From the NCBI GenBank assembly GCA_050944355.1, contig JBMNQX010000004.1, forward strand, positions 1 through 64,000: a stretch of DNA of 64,000 bases. Reading direction: 5' to 3'. The notes beneath the pieces are model-generated. The model was given only the letters and a program-made list of their open reading frames with translations. It did no database searches and was not told the DNA's origin. This DNA is from UBA4285 sp050944355. GTDB lineage: Bacteria > Bacillota > Clostridia > Lachnospirales > Lachnospiraceae. Below, piece by piece: positions 17,320 to 25,296 of the stretch (positions within the stretch are counted from its first letter, which is position 1; the number at the start of each line of letters is the position of its first letter). The position numbers and the translations under genes were made by a program.

Positions 17320-18201
17320 ATGCAGGGAATTATTGTAAAAGGCATTGCGGGTTTCTACTACGTGTACACAGATTCCGGGATTCTGGAATGCAAGGCCAAG
17401 GGAATCTTCCGAAACCGGAAGATCAAACCTCTGGTCGGTGACCGGGTAGATGTCGTGATGCTGGATGAAAAAGATATGACCGGCAGCATTGAGGACATTC
17501 TTCCGCGGAAGAATGTCCTTATTCGTCCGGCCTGCGCCAATATCGATCAGGCGGTCATTGTCTTTGCCATCAGCCGGCCGAAGCCGAATCTGTATCTCCT
17601 TGACAAATTTCTTGTGATGATGCAGGTGCAGGAAGTTCAGACCGTCATCGTCTTCAACAAGATCGACGAAGCGGAAGAAGTGGAAATGGACGCCCTGCGG
17701 GAAAGATACCGTGGCGCCGGGGCGAAACTGCTTTTTGTGAGCGCGAAAGACGGACAGGGTATCGAAGATCTGCGCGGGATTCTCGGGGGCAGGGTATCGA
17801 TATTTGCCGGACCGTCCGGTGTGGGCAAGTCGACACTCACGAACTGTCTCATGAGAGAAGACTGCATGGAGACGGGAGATGTGAGCCGGATCGGACGCGG
17901 GCGGCAGACGACGAGACACTCGCAGATTTTCAGCATTTCAAAAGGCACCTATCTGATGGATACGCCGGGATTCACATCCTTTGACCTGCCGGAATTGTCG
18001 AAAGAAAATCTCCGCTATTGTTTCCCGGAGTTCTCCCCTTATGAAGGCAAATGCTACTTTGACGGATGTGTTCATCTCGCGGAGCCGGACTGTGCGGTCA
18101 AGGCCGCTCTTGAAGAGGGGAAAATCGCTCAGGGGCGCTACGACAGTTATGCGCAGATGTATGCGGAACTGGCAGAGCGCGAGCGCAGAAAATACAGCTG
18201 A
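17320..18201 (+). CDS. rsgA: Ribosome small subunit-dependent GTPase A
   Basis: Circularly permuted GTPase of 293 residues acting in late 30S maturation. An N-terminal OB fold is followed by the GTPase motifs in permuted order: NKID near residue 113, Walker A GPSGVGKST near 165 and DTPGF near 214. The C-terminal zinc knuckle is in CYFDGCVHLAEPDC, near 244-257. The gene starts seven bases after prkC with no clear Shine-Dalgarno, suggesting translational coupling. Confidence 0.95.
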   Translation: MQGIIVKGIAGFYYVYTDSGILECKAKGIFRNRKIKPLVGDRVDVVMLDEKDMTGSIEDILPRKNVLIRPACANIDQAVIVFAISRPKPNLYLLDKFLVMMQVQEVQTVIVFNKIDEAEEVEMDALRERYRGAGAKLLFVSAKDGQGIEDLRGILGGRVSIFAGPSGVGKSTLTNCLMREDCMETGDVSRIGRGRQTTRHSQIFSISKGTYLMDTPGFTSFDLPELSKENLRYCFPEFSPYEGKCYFDGCVHLAEPDCAVKAALEEGKIAQGRYDSYAQMYAELAERERRKYS

Positions 18202-18213
18202 GGAGAACAGAGT

Positions 18214-18867
18214 ATGAATTACCTTGCACCTTCTATCCTGGCAGCGGACTTCAGACAGCTGGGAAATGAGATAAAGACGGTTGAGGAGGCCGGCGCCGAC
18301 TGGCTTCATCTGGATGTGATGGACGGCGTCTTCGTGCCGAATATTTCGTTTGGCATTCCGGTGATTCAGTCTGTGCGCAAAGACAGTCATCTGTTCTTTG
18401 ACGTTCATCTGATGATCACAGATCCGATCCGCTATGTGGACGCTTTCAGGAAAGCCGGCGCTGACGGGCTGACCGTACATTATGAGGCATGTCCGGACAC
18501 GGCGGCTGCGCTGAGAGAAATCCGTCAGGCAGGCATGAAGCCGGCTCTGGCGATCAATCCGGACACGCCGGTTGAAAAAATCAGAGAGTATCTGCCGCTC
18601 GCCGACATGATTCTTGTGATGAGCGTCTTCCCTGGTTTTGGCGGCCAGAGCTTTATTCCGGAGACACTCGGGCGGGTGCGCGAGCTGTCTGCTATTCTTA
18701 AGAGCATGAATCTTCATCCGGACATCGAAGTCGATGGCGGTATCGGAACCGGCAACCTGAGACAGGTGCTCGACGCCGGCGTCAATGCCGTTGTGGCGGG
18801 ATCAGCGGTATTCAGAGGCGACAAAGCCGCAAATGTCAGGGCGTTCAGAGAAATTCTGGATGCGTGA
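18214..18867 (+). CDS. rpe: Ribulose-phosphate 3-epimerase
   Basis: TIM-barrel enzyme of 217 residues interconverting ribulose 5-phosphate and xylulose 5-phosphate in the pentose phosphate pathway. Motifs seen are APSILAADF at the N terminus, LHLDVMDGVFVPN near 31, DVHLMI near 65 and the phosphate-binding EVDGGIG near 172. GAGGAG precedes the start. It closes the conserved block and is followed by a terminator. Confidence 0.96.
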   Translation: MNYLAPSILAADFRQLGNEIKTVEEAGADWLHLDVMDGVFVPNISFGIPVIQSVRKDSHLFFDVHLMITDPIRYVDAFRKAGADGLTVHYEACPDTAAALREIRQAGMKPALAINPDTPVEKIREYLPLADMILVMSVFPGFGGQSFIPETLGRVRELSAILKSMNLHPDIEVDGGIGTGNLRQVLDAGVNAVVAGSAVFRGDKAANVRAFREILDA

Positions 18868-18937
18868 AATATTCCGGCTTTATCGGGACGTTGATTGCTT
18901 AAGCTTATTGAAAAACGAATTGACTGCAGACAAATAC

Positions 18938-18976
18938 AACTGCTTCAGGAATAATACTCCTGAGGCAGTTTTTTTA
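18938..18976 (+). terminator. Intrinsic terminator after rpe
   Basis: AACTGCTTCAGGA pairs with TCCTGAGGCAGTT across a six-base loop and is followed by a run of seven T. It lies about 70 bases past the rpe stop. The remaining bases to 19075 hold no gene. Confidence 0.88.
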
Positions 18977-19075
18977 CGTCTTGAAAAGGAAATATTATGT
19001 TTGTGCTTATACATAAATGCGGTAACATTATCTACAGCAGGAAATATTTGAAGTAATACCATGTGGGAGGTAACG

Positions 19076-20490
19076 ATGGCATTTCCGGCGGGCTTTTTAT
19101 GGGGCGGCGCGACAGCGGCCAATCAGATTGAAGGCGCTTATAACGAAGACGGAAAGGGACTGTCTGTCGAAGACGTGACGCCGCGCGGCGTCAGATATCC
19201 GCGCACAGAAGGGCCGACGAAAGACAATCTGAAACTTGTCGGGATCGACTTTTACCATCGTTACAGAGATGATTAAAACTTCTGTCCGGCATGGGATTTT
19301 CGGTATTCCGGCTTTCGATCGCATGGAGCCGGATCTTTCCGAATGGCGATGAGGATACGCCGAATGAGAAAGGTCTGGAATTTTATGACAAGGTTTTTGA
19401 CACTTGTCATGAATTTGGCATGGAACCGCTCGTCACAATCTCTCACTACGAGATGCCGCTCCATCTTGCCGAAGCGTATAATGGCTGGACGGACCGCAGA
19501 CTGATAGGCTTTTTTGAGAAATATGTCCGCACAATTTTTACCAGGTACAAGGGAAAAGTGCATTACTGGCTGACGTTCAACGAAGTCAATTCAATTTTGG
19601 AGACGCCTTTTACAAGCGGCGGCATCTGCACGCCAAAAGAGAAACTTTCCCAGTCAGACTTGTATCAGGCTATACACAATGAACTGACAGCCGGCGCGCT
19701 GGCCGTTCAGGCAGCACATGAAATTGATCCGGAAAATAAAGTTGGCTGCATGATTCTCTCGATGCCGATCTATCCGCTGACCTGCAGCCCGGACGACGTA
19801 ATCGCCGCAATGGAGGAAAACCACAAGAACGACATGTTCCTGGAAATTCAGGCGCGAGGCCGGTATCCGGGATACATGAAACGGTATATGAAAGAGAATG
19901 GAATTCATATCACGGCGGATGCGGAGGATGAGAAAATCCTGCGGGAGAATACAGTCGATTTCATTTCATTTTCCTATTATGTGAGCGTATGTGCGACGGC
20001 GGATCCGGCGAAACGTATCCGCGGCGAGGGAAATCTGCTCGGCGGCGTGCCCAATCCGTATCTGAAATCTTCGGAGTGGGGCTGGCAGATCGATCCGCAG
20101 GGCCTGCGCTATACGCTGAATGAGTACTGGGATCGCTATCAAAAGCCGCTGTTCATCGTGGAAAATGGTCTTGGTGCCCAGGATAAGCTTGTTCCAGGCG
20201 GGCCGGATAAGCTGACGGTGATCGATGACTACCGGATTGAGTATCTCAAAAAACATCTGCTGCAGGTCGAAGAAGCCATTGAGGACGGTGTGAATATCAT
20301 GGGCTATACGTCCTGGGGACCGATCGACCTGGTCAGCGCGTCCACGGCGCAGATGTCGAAGCGATATGGATTTATTTACGTCGACCGAAATGACGACGGC
20401 AGCGGCAGTCTTGCGCGGTACCGCAAGAAAAGCTATTTCTGGTACAAAAAAGTGATTGCCACCAACGGAGAAGCGCTCCATGAAGACTGA
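19076..20490 (+). pseudogene. GH1 6-phospho-beta-glucosidase, frameshifted near 19273
   Basis: A GH1 enzyme split by one frameshift. The first part begins MAFPAGFLWGGATAANQIEG after GGGAGG and runs into TAA at 19274-19276. The second part resumes one frame away at about 19273 and continues intact to 20490. Restoring ATT at this point would give the expected family sequence YRDDIKLL...MGFSVFRLS, so a two-base loss in GATGATTAAA is the simplest reading. The acid/base TFNEVN and the nucleophile in FIVENGLG are both intact. The WGWQIDPQGLR segment and C-terminal Ser/Lys/Tyr pattern point to 6-phospho-sugars, implying PTS-imported beta-glucosides. Apart from the shift it looks undegraded, so the mutation is recent or a sequencing error. 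Confidence 0.88.
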
Positions 20491-20635
20491 GCAGATGACA
20501 AATTCTCAGATTCCCGCCTGTTTAATTATCAATGTCAGTCAATTGCGGCCAGAAATACATGACAGGTGAACATTTTTATTCTGCTGTGATATAGTTTCAG
20601 AGAGACAACAGTTCAGGCAGGAGGAGACATTTGTC

Positions 20636-21295
20636 ATGAAACTTGAGGGAACGAAAATCAATTTCCTCGGCGACAGCATCACGGAACCGTACGGAACTTC
20701 GAGCATTGAGCATGCGTACTGGAAGCTTCTGGAGAGCCGGGACGGCGTGATCGCGAGAGGATATGGAATCGGCGGAACGCGGATCGCAAGGCAGCAGGTG
20801 CCGATGCCGCCGGAGCACGCGAAATGGGATCAGTACTTTGGTTCCCGCGTGGCGGACATGGATCCGGACGCGGACGTGATAACCGTTTTCGGCGGGACCA
20901 ACGACTACGGCCACGGAGACGCGGCGATCGGACACTTCACCGACCGCACCGACGACACATTTTACGGCGCCCTGCACAATCTGTACCGCGCGCTGATCGT
21001 AAAATATCCGGGCCGGCCGATTATTGTCATGACGCCGCTGCACCGGGAAAATGAGCACCGCGATTACAATGAGCTCGGCCTGCGCTGTGTGGGATGTCTC
21101 GAGGATTATGTCAACATCATTCAGGAAGTGGCCGCATACTACAGCCTTCCGGTTCTGGATCTGTACCGCACCAGCGGGATGAATCCGAACATTCCGGAGC
21201 TGAAAGAGCGCTACAACCCTGACGGCCTGCATCCGAACGATGCCGGCCACGAGCTGATTTACAACAAGTTAAAGAGTATGCTGCTGAGTCTGTAA
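20636..21295 (+). CDS. SGNH/GDSL-type hydrolase
   Basis: Small esterase-like protein of 219 residues without a signal peptide. The SGNH blocks are recognisable: block I INFLGDSITE near residue 8 with the nucleophilic Ser, a glycine in the GIGGTR segment, block III GGTNDYGHG near 84 and block V DGLHPNDAGH near 200 with the Asp/His pair. Related proteins deacylate carbohydrates or lipids, but the substrate cannot be read. GGAGGAG precedes the start, and the A of the ATG is the last base of an ATTTGTCA octamer. A weak promoter (TGAACA, 17 bases, TATAGT) lies at about 20570-20598. Confidence 0.85.
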   Translation: MKLEGTKINFLGDSITEPYGTSSIEHAYWKLLESRDGVIARGYGIGGTRIARQQVPMPPEHAKWDQYFGSRVADMDPDADVITVFGGTNDYGHGDAAIGHFTDRTDDTFYGALHNLYRALIVKYPGRPIIVMTPLHRENEHRDYNELGLRCVGCLEDYVNIIQEVAAYYSLPVLDLYRTSGMNPNIPELKERYNPDGLHPNDAGHELIYNKLKSMLLSL

Positions 21296-21329
21296 CAGAA
21301 GTGACGGACGGGCAGGCCGCCCGCAATAA

Positions 21330-21372
21330 ACGCCCCGCAAACCTGACTTTCAAGGCTTGCAGGGCGTTTTTT
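21330..21372. terminator. Terminator between convergent genes
   Basis: The stem ACGCCCCGCAA/TTGCAGGGCGT, extended by ACCT/AGG, is followed on the plus strand by six T, with an A-rich flank on the other side. It lies between the SGNH gene (plus) and the mannitol-dehydrogenase-family gene (minus) and could serve both. Confidence 0.8.
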
Positions 21373-21414
21373 CCGCGTCTGGCTTGATGGTGATCTTCAC
21401 TTCAGGCAACACTG

Positions 21415-23025
21415 TCAGTTCAGATATTTTTTCAGTGTGTTTCGCACGGCGCCTTTTCCCGCGATTTCTTCCCGGAACATTTCCTCAATCTTGCTTCCGA
21501 TGCCGGCTTTGTACAGATCACAGCCGAAGATATTCTCATTCGAAAGAATAGGACGCAGGGAATTGTCCACACTCTCAGGGTCTCCAAAACGGATCGGCAT
21601 CATCTGCCTGTGCAGTTCCGGAGTCATAGGATCCGGCGCCAGTTCCATCGCTTTTCCGTTGTCATCCAGCATCATATGATATCGCAGCCACCCTGCTATG
21701 GCGAGCGGAATGCCCACCAGCTGAGCGGCGCTTCCGTCGCGGTCAACATAAGACTGTATCGTCTCACCAAAGCGGATGCCGATCATCTGTGAAATATCTA
21801 CCGCAATCCGCTGCGACGTGTCCCCGAGATACGGATTTGGCATCCTTTCGTGAATTACCTCGTCGAGAAACGCTTTTGGAGAGATAATTCCCGGGTCTGT
21901 GACGACGGGAAGTCCCTCTGTATAGCCGATCAGATCCGCCAGCCTTGAGAGCTGCGGATCTTTCATGCCGTCTGCAAACAGATCATATCCCAGCATACAA
22001 TCATAGGTGCACAGAGCCGTATGAATCGGGTTCAGGCAGGTGCAGACCTTCATGCGCTCACATTTGCTCACGGTGACTCTGTCGGTCATATAGACGCCGG
22101 CGTCCTCAAGCGGCGGCCTCCCGTTCGGAAAGTCATCTTCGATGACAAGATACTGAACTTTTTCCGCGTTGCCGAACGGGGCAATATATGTCTTCTTATC
22201 GGTCGTCACAATATTCATCCCGTCAATGCCGAGGGACTTAAGAGCTGCGGCGATCTCTGGTTCCGGTCGCGGCGTTATTTTGTCGATCATGGTCCACGGG
22301 AACGTCACACGGGATTCATCGCTGATATATTCCAGAAATTCTTTCGGACAATACCCTCTCGAAACCCATGCATTTCCCATTGTGAGCACGGCATCCCTGA
22401 GACGTTTGCCGTTGTGTGAGCAGTTGTCCATGGAAACCAGCGCCAGTGGATATTTTCCCGCCTTGTACCGTTCATAGAGCATGGAGGCAATAACAGCCAT
22501 TGCGGATGCTGCATGCTCCGGCCCGCTGTCAAAATCTGCCAGGGCGGCAGCGGAGTACTTTCCGTCGGAACTTTTCAGGGAATATCCTTTTTCTGTGATG
22601 GTAAATGAAACCATCTGCAGACTTTCCGCGCGGAATATCTGCTGCAGTCTTTTCCACTGCTCTGCAAACCGGGGAGAAGCGCATACCGCCTCCGCAAATG
22701 GAGCCAGCACCCTCTTGTCCTGTGTTCCGTCCGGATTCAGGATTACACTCAGTGCGAGATTGTCATATGGCCGGTATATTTTGTCGACCACTTCAAAATC
22801 ATATGTCTCCGCGCAGACCAGTCCGGAAGAAAGTTTACCTTCCGAGATCAGCCGGTCAGCGATGCCGCCTATAAAAATCCGGAAAATATTTCCAATTCCA
22901 AAGTGGACCCATACAGGCGCATTTTCCGCATTCCGGCGGATCGCGTCGATCGGATAATCCGGAAGCTTTACGCCCGCCCGATTCCATTTTTCCGTGTCTT
23001 TCAGATCTTTCAGGGACAACCGCAT
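21415..23025 (-). CDS. Mannitol dehydrogenase family oxidoreductase, probable fructuronate reductase
   Basis: Cytoplasmic NAD(P)-dependent polyol/hexuronate dehydrogenase of 536 residues. The N-terminal Rossmann part includes WVHFGIGNIFR near residue 39. The active-site K-x4-N-x2-H pattern of long-chain polyol dehydrogenases is visible as KVCTCLNPIH in the C-terminal domain. Length and overall pattern fit the Firmicutes proteins annotated as D-mannonate oxidoreductase (UxuB), which reduces fructuronate to mannonate, but mannitol or altronate dehydrogenases cannot be excluded. AAAGAGG precedes the start. No uxuA, uxaC or kdgK gene is nearby, so the assignment rests on the sequence alone. Confidence 0.75.
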   Translation of the reverse strand: MRLSLKDLKDTEKWNRAGVKLPDYPIDAIRRNAENAPVWVHFGIGNIFRIFIGGIADRLISEGKLSSGLVCAETYDFEVVDKIYRPYDNLALSVILNPDGTQDKRVLAPFAEAVCASPRFAEQWKRLQQIFRAESLQMVSFTITEKGYSLKSSDGKYSAAALADFDSGPEHAASAMAVIASMLYERYKAGKYPLALVSMDNCSHNGKRLRDAVLTMGNAWVSRGYCPKEFLEYISDESRVTFPWTMIDKITPRPEPEIAAALKSLGIDGMNIVTTDKKTYIAPFGNAEKVQYLVIEDDFPNGRPPLEDAGVYMTDRVTVSKCERMKVCTCLNPIHTALCTYDCMLGYDLFADGMKDPQLSRLADLIGYTEGLPVVTDPGIISPKAFLDEVIHERMPNPYLGDTSQRIAVDISQMIGIRFGETIQSYVDRDGSAAQLVGIPLAIAGWLRYHMMLDDNGKAMELAPDPMTPELHRQMMPIRFGDPESVDNSLRPILSNENIFGCDLYKAGIGSKIEEMFREEIAGKGAVRNTLKKYLN

Positions 23026-23093
23026 CGTTATTAACCTCTTTCATGAAAGGATAGAAACCTGCCTGCGGCAGCGATATAGATAACACAGCTGTT

Positions 23094-23131
23094 TATATTT
23101 GAAATATACGCTGTCGTTTCTGACAATTCAA
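23094..23131 (-). promoter_or_regulatory. Promoter and overlapping palindromic operator candidate
   Basis: On the minus strand TTGAAT (23126-23131) and TATATT (23103-23108) are 17 bases apart. A perfect 15-base palindrome, TATATTT-G-AAATATA (23094-23108), covers the -10 box, where a repressor would block polymerase. A second partial inverted repeat, TGTC/GACA, lies in the spacer. The regulator is unknown; GntR-family proteins commonly control such genes. Confidence 0.65.
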
Positions 23132-23156
23132 TCAGAGGGATATGCGTTTCGAGCAT

Positions 23157-23228
23157 AAAAAAAGCCCGGAACTTCTGCAGGGTCTGGCTCAAACAATAGT
23201 TCCAATGCCTGCAGAAGTGCCGGGGCTT
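23157..23228 (-). terminator. Long-stem terminator downstream of the kinase remnant
   Basis: On the minus strand about 20 bases (AAGCCCCGGCACTTCTGCAGG) pair with CCTGCAGAAGTTCCGGGCTT with one bulge, around a 26-base loop, followed by seven T. It lies 16 bases past the last in-frame stop of the kinase remnant. It isolates that remnant from the downstream dehydrogenase gene. Confidence 0.85.
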
Positions 23229-23243
23229 ATCAAAAGATGAAAT

Positions 23244-23696
23244 TCAGTGGTATAAGATATCGCGGTTCTGAGCCATCAGATCGTGGAAGCTGCTCCAGCG
23301 GCGGTAGATTTTCTCATACTGTCCGCTGTGGGCGCTGTCAGGCAAAACTGTCCGGAAACGTCTGCGGCACCTGATTTTTGATAGACCAGTCGGGCATATC
23401 GCCCATGCACGGGCTTCCGGCATCATAGCACGCTTTTTCGGGCAGATATCCGCCCCACACCACACCGTTTATCCCGCTCATCGGTATCAGTTCATCCATG
23501 ACAAATGATGTGCCGACCGATGTCCCGAGAACTGAGACGATGGCATGCGGATGTTTTCCGCAGAAACAAAGACCGGTGATGTTGCCGTCCCCCATCGGGG
23601 TGGAGACGGGAATCCCCGCCGTAAGACCGAGTTTCTCCGCGGCTTTCCCGGTCAGAAAACCGCAGGGAGACTCGAAGTAGGAAGGAAGGAGGAAAA
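23244..23696 (-). pseudogene. FGGY-family sugar kinase remnant (ribulokinase-like)
   Basis: Only two pieces of an FGGY kinase survive. The central piece reads from FLTGKAAEKLGLTAG through the conserved VLGTSVGTSF and GGYLPEKACYDAGSPCMGD, which corresponds to the nucleotide-domain entry of L-ribulokinase. The reading frame is then broken near 23340, and a tail typical of the FGGY C terminus (QYEKIYRRWSSFHDLM) appears in another frame, ending at 23244. The N-terminal sugar-binding half and most of the C-terminal domain are missing. It cannot make an active kinase. Ribulokinase is the best match, but other FGGY members are possible. Confidence 0.8.
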
Positions 23697-23709
23697 ATTT
23701 GTCATATAG

Positions 23710-23961
23710 TGCCCCGGCAAATCCGTCCGCGAGCTGATTGAGATCGTCACAGGACGGAAAACCGAGATCGTCTGCCCACATGTTGTTGAAGCCCAGATAG
23801 TACACGCTGGCGACAGGGCGATTGATGCCGTGGATTTTCTGCCCGGCAAGAAGGATGCGCCGGACCGCAATGTTCATGTCATCGGCGATGCCGGGAAGGT
23901 TGGAAATCTGCGCAAGGCAATCTGGGGCGCAAATGACCTGGTTGTAGAACTCTCGAAATAA
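23710..23961 (+). pseudogene. C-terminal fragment of a NADH:flavin oxidoreductase
   Basis: Eighty-three in-frame codons on the plus strand, with no start codon, end in a recognisable FAD-binding C terminus: VHVIGDAGKVGNLRKAIWGA and the preceding AQIVHAG. This resembles the end of old-yellow-enzyme/2,4-dienoyl-CoA reductase type NADH:flavin oxidoreductases. The flavin barrel and NADH domain are absent. A strong terminator follows 17 bases later and probably belonged to this gene. The fragment abuts the truncated end of the opposite-strand kinase remnant. Confidence 0.72.
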
Positions 23962-23977
23962 AGAAAACAGTATAAAT

Positions 23978-24016
23978 AACAGACCTCCGCTCACAGAGCG
24001 GAGGTCTGTTTTATTT
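23978..24016. terminator. Bidirectional terminator
   Basis: AACAGACCTCCGCTC pairs perfectly with GAGCGGAGGTCTGTT around ACA. The plus strand continues with TTTTATTTT and the minus strand with TTATTTAT. It serves ychF on the minus strand and was probably also the terminator of the decayed plus-strand oxidoreductase. Confidence 0.9.
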
Positions 24017-24073
24017 TGAAATAATATTTCTTTTAACACTTAATTGGAATTTTTCCGGAAATTATGGCCGGTC

Positions 24074-25171
24074 TTATACATTGAACCGGAATACAACGAC
24101 GTCGCCGTCCTGCATGACGTAATCCTTGCCCTCGAGACGGATCAGGCCCTTTTCGCGCGCCACGGCCGACGAGCCGCAGTCGAGCAGATCCTGATAGTTG
24201 ATGACCTCGGCGCGGATGAAGCCGCGCTCGAAATCCGAGTGAATCTTGCCGGCCGCCTGAGGAGCTTTTGTTCCCTTCTTGATCGTCCACGCGCGGGTTT
24301 CCTTTTCACCGGCGGTGAGATAAGAGATCAGACCCAGAATCCGGTAGCTGGCCGCGATCAGTTTGTCGAGGCCGGACGACTTCACGCCCATGGCGTCCAG
24401 ATAATCTTTCTTCTCGTCGTCCTCCAGCTCGGAAATTTCCTCCTCCATGCGCGCGCAGATGACAAATACTTCGCAGTCCGCCTCTTTTGCGTACTCGCGG
24501 ACTTTCTGGACGTACGGATTCGATGCGCCGTCATCGGCCATGTCGTCCTCGGCCACGTTGGCCGCGAGGATCACCGGTTTTGCGGTGAGAAGGTTGTAGT
24601 CTTTCATCCAGGCTTCTTCCTGATCGCCCTCGCACGGGAAGTTCTTCGCGAGCTTTCCGTCCTCGAGAAATGCCTTCAGCTTTTCGATGAAGGCGACTTC
24701 TTTCGCGATGTCTTTGTTGTTGAACGCTGCCTTCTTCTGCTTGGAAAGGCGGCGGTCCAGGACTTCGATATCTGAGAAAATAAGCTCGAGATTGATGGTT
24801 TCGATGTCGCGGAGCGGATCGATGGAGCCGTCCACATGGACGATATTGGTGTCCTCGAAGCAGCGGACCACATGGACGATGGCGTCCGTCTCGCGGATAT
24901 TGGCGAGGAACTGATTGCCGAGGCCTTCGCCCTTGCTGGCGCCCTTGACAAGTCCGGCGATATCGACAAATTCGATGACTGCCGGAGTAATTTTCTTCGA
25001 GTTATACAGAGCCGCCAGCTTGTCGAGCCTCTCGTCCGGAACCGCGACGACGCCTATGTTCGGGTCGATTGTGCAGAACGGATAGTTTTCCGACGGCGCT
25101 CCTGCCTTGGTCAGAGAATTGAAAAGTGAACTCTTGCCGACATTTGGCAGACCAACAATACCGAGCTTCAT
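24074..25171 (-). CDS. ychF: Redox-regulated ATPase YchF (Obg family)
   Basis: Cytoplasmic P-loop ATPase of 365 residues, the usual length. It begins MKLGIVGLPNVGKSSLFNSL, with the ribosome-binding site AGAGGT just upstream. The G3-like DIAGLVKGASKGEGLGNQFL segment near residue 66 and the C-terminal TGS domain ending in VVVFRFNV are present. The G4 position reads NVAED, the YchF feature linked to ATP over GTP preference. YchF associates with ribosomes and modulates stress responses. Upstream in-frame ATGs at 25222 and 25213 lack the family start and a binding site. Confidence 0.96.
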   Translation of the reverse strand: MKLGIVGLPNVGKSSLFNSLTKAGAPSENYPFCTIDPNIGVVAVPDERLDKLAALYNSKKITPAVIEFVDIAGLVKGASKGEGLGNQFLANIRETDAIVHVVRCFEDTNIVHVDGSIDPLRDIETINLELIFSDIEVLDRRLSKQKKAAFNNKDIAKEVAFIEKLKAFLEDGKLAKNFPCEGDQEEAWMKDYNLLTAKPVILAANVAEDDMADDGASNPYVQKVREYAKEADCEVFVICARMEEEISELEDDEKKDYLDAMGVKSSGLDKLIAASYRILGLISYLTAGEKETRAWTIKKGTKAPQAAGKIHSDFERGFIRAEVINYQDLLDCGSSAVAREKGLIRLEGKDYVMQDGDVVVFRFNV

Positions 25172-25200
25172 TGAGGTACCTCTTTTCAGATTTACATTCT

Positions 25201-25231
25201 TTTGACGCGGCATCGGATGCAACGCGTCAAA
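25201..25231. promoter_or_regulatory. Palindromic element at the ychF transcription start
   Basis: TTTGACGCG (25201-25209) is the exact reverse complement of CGCGTCAAA (25223-25231), with an inner GCAT/ATGC pair. There is no U tract, so it is not a simple terminator. It starts about five bases downstream of the ychF -10 box and could be an operator or a leader hairpin. Confidence 0.6.
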
Positions 25232-25235
25232 TTAA

Positions 25236-25264
25236 AATCTACCATATTTGAGCGGGAATGTAAA
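25236..25264 (-). promoter_or_regulatory. Promoter of ychF
   Basis: On the minus strand TTTACA and TAGATT are separated by 17 bases, giving a start near 25229 inside the palindrome and a leader of about 60 bases. Confidence 0.6.
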
Positions 25265-25296
25265 TGAGACGGAGGCCGGCTTTTCCCGGTGAGAAT

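Noticed and set aside
19268..19282. Programmed -1 frameshift in the GH1 gene
   Set aside because: There is no X-XXY-YYZ slippery heptamer before the TAA and no clear stimulatory hairpin; a two-base deletion fits the family sequence better.
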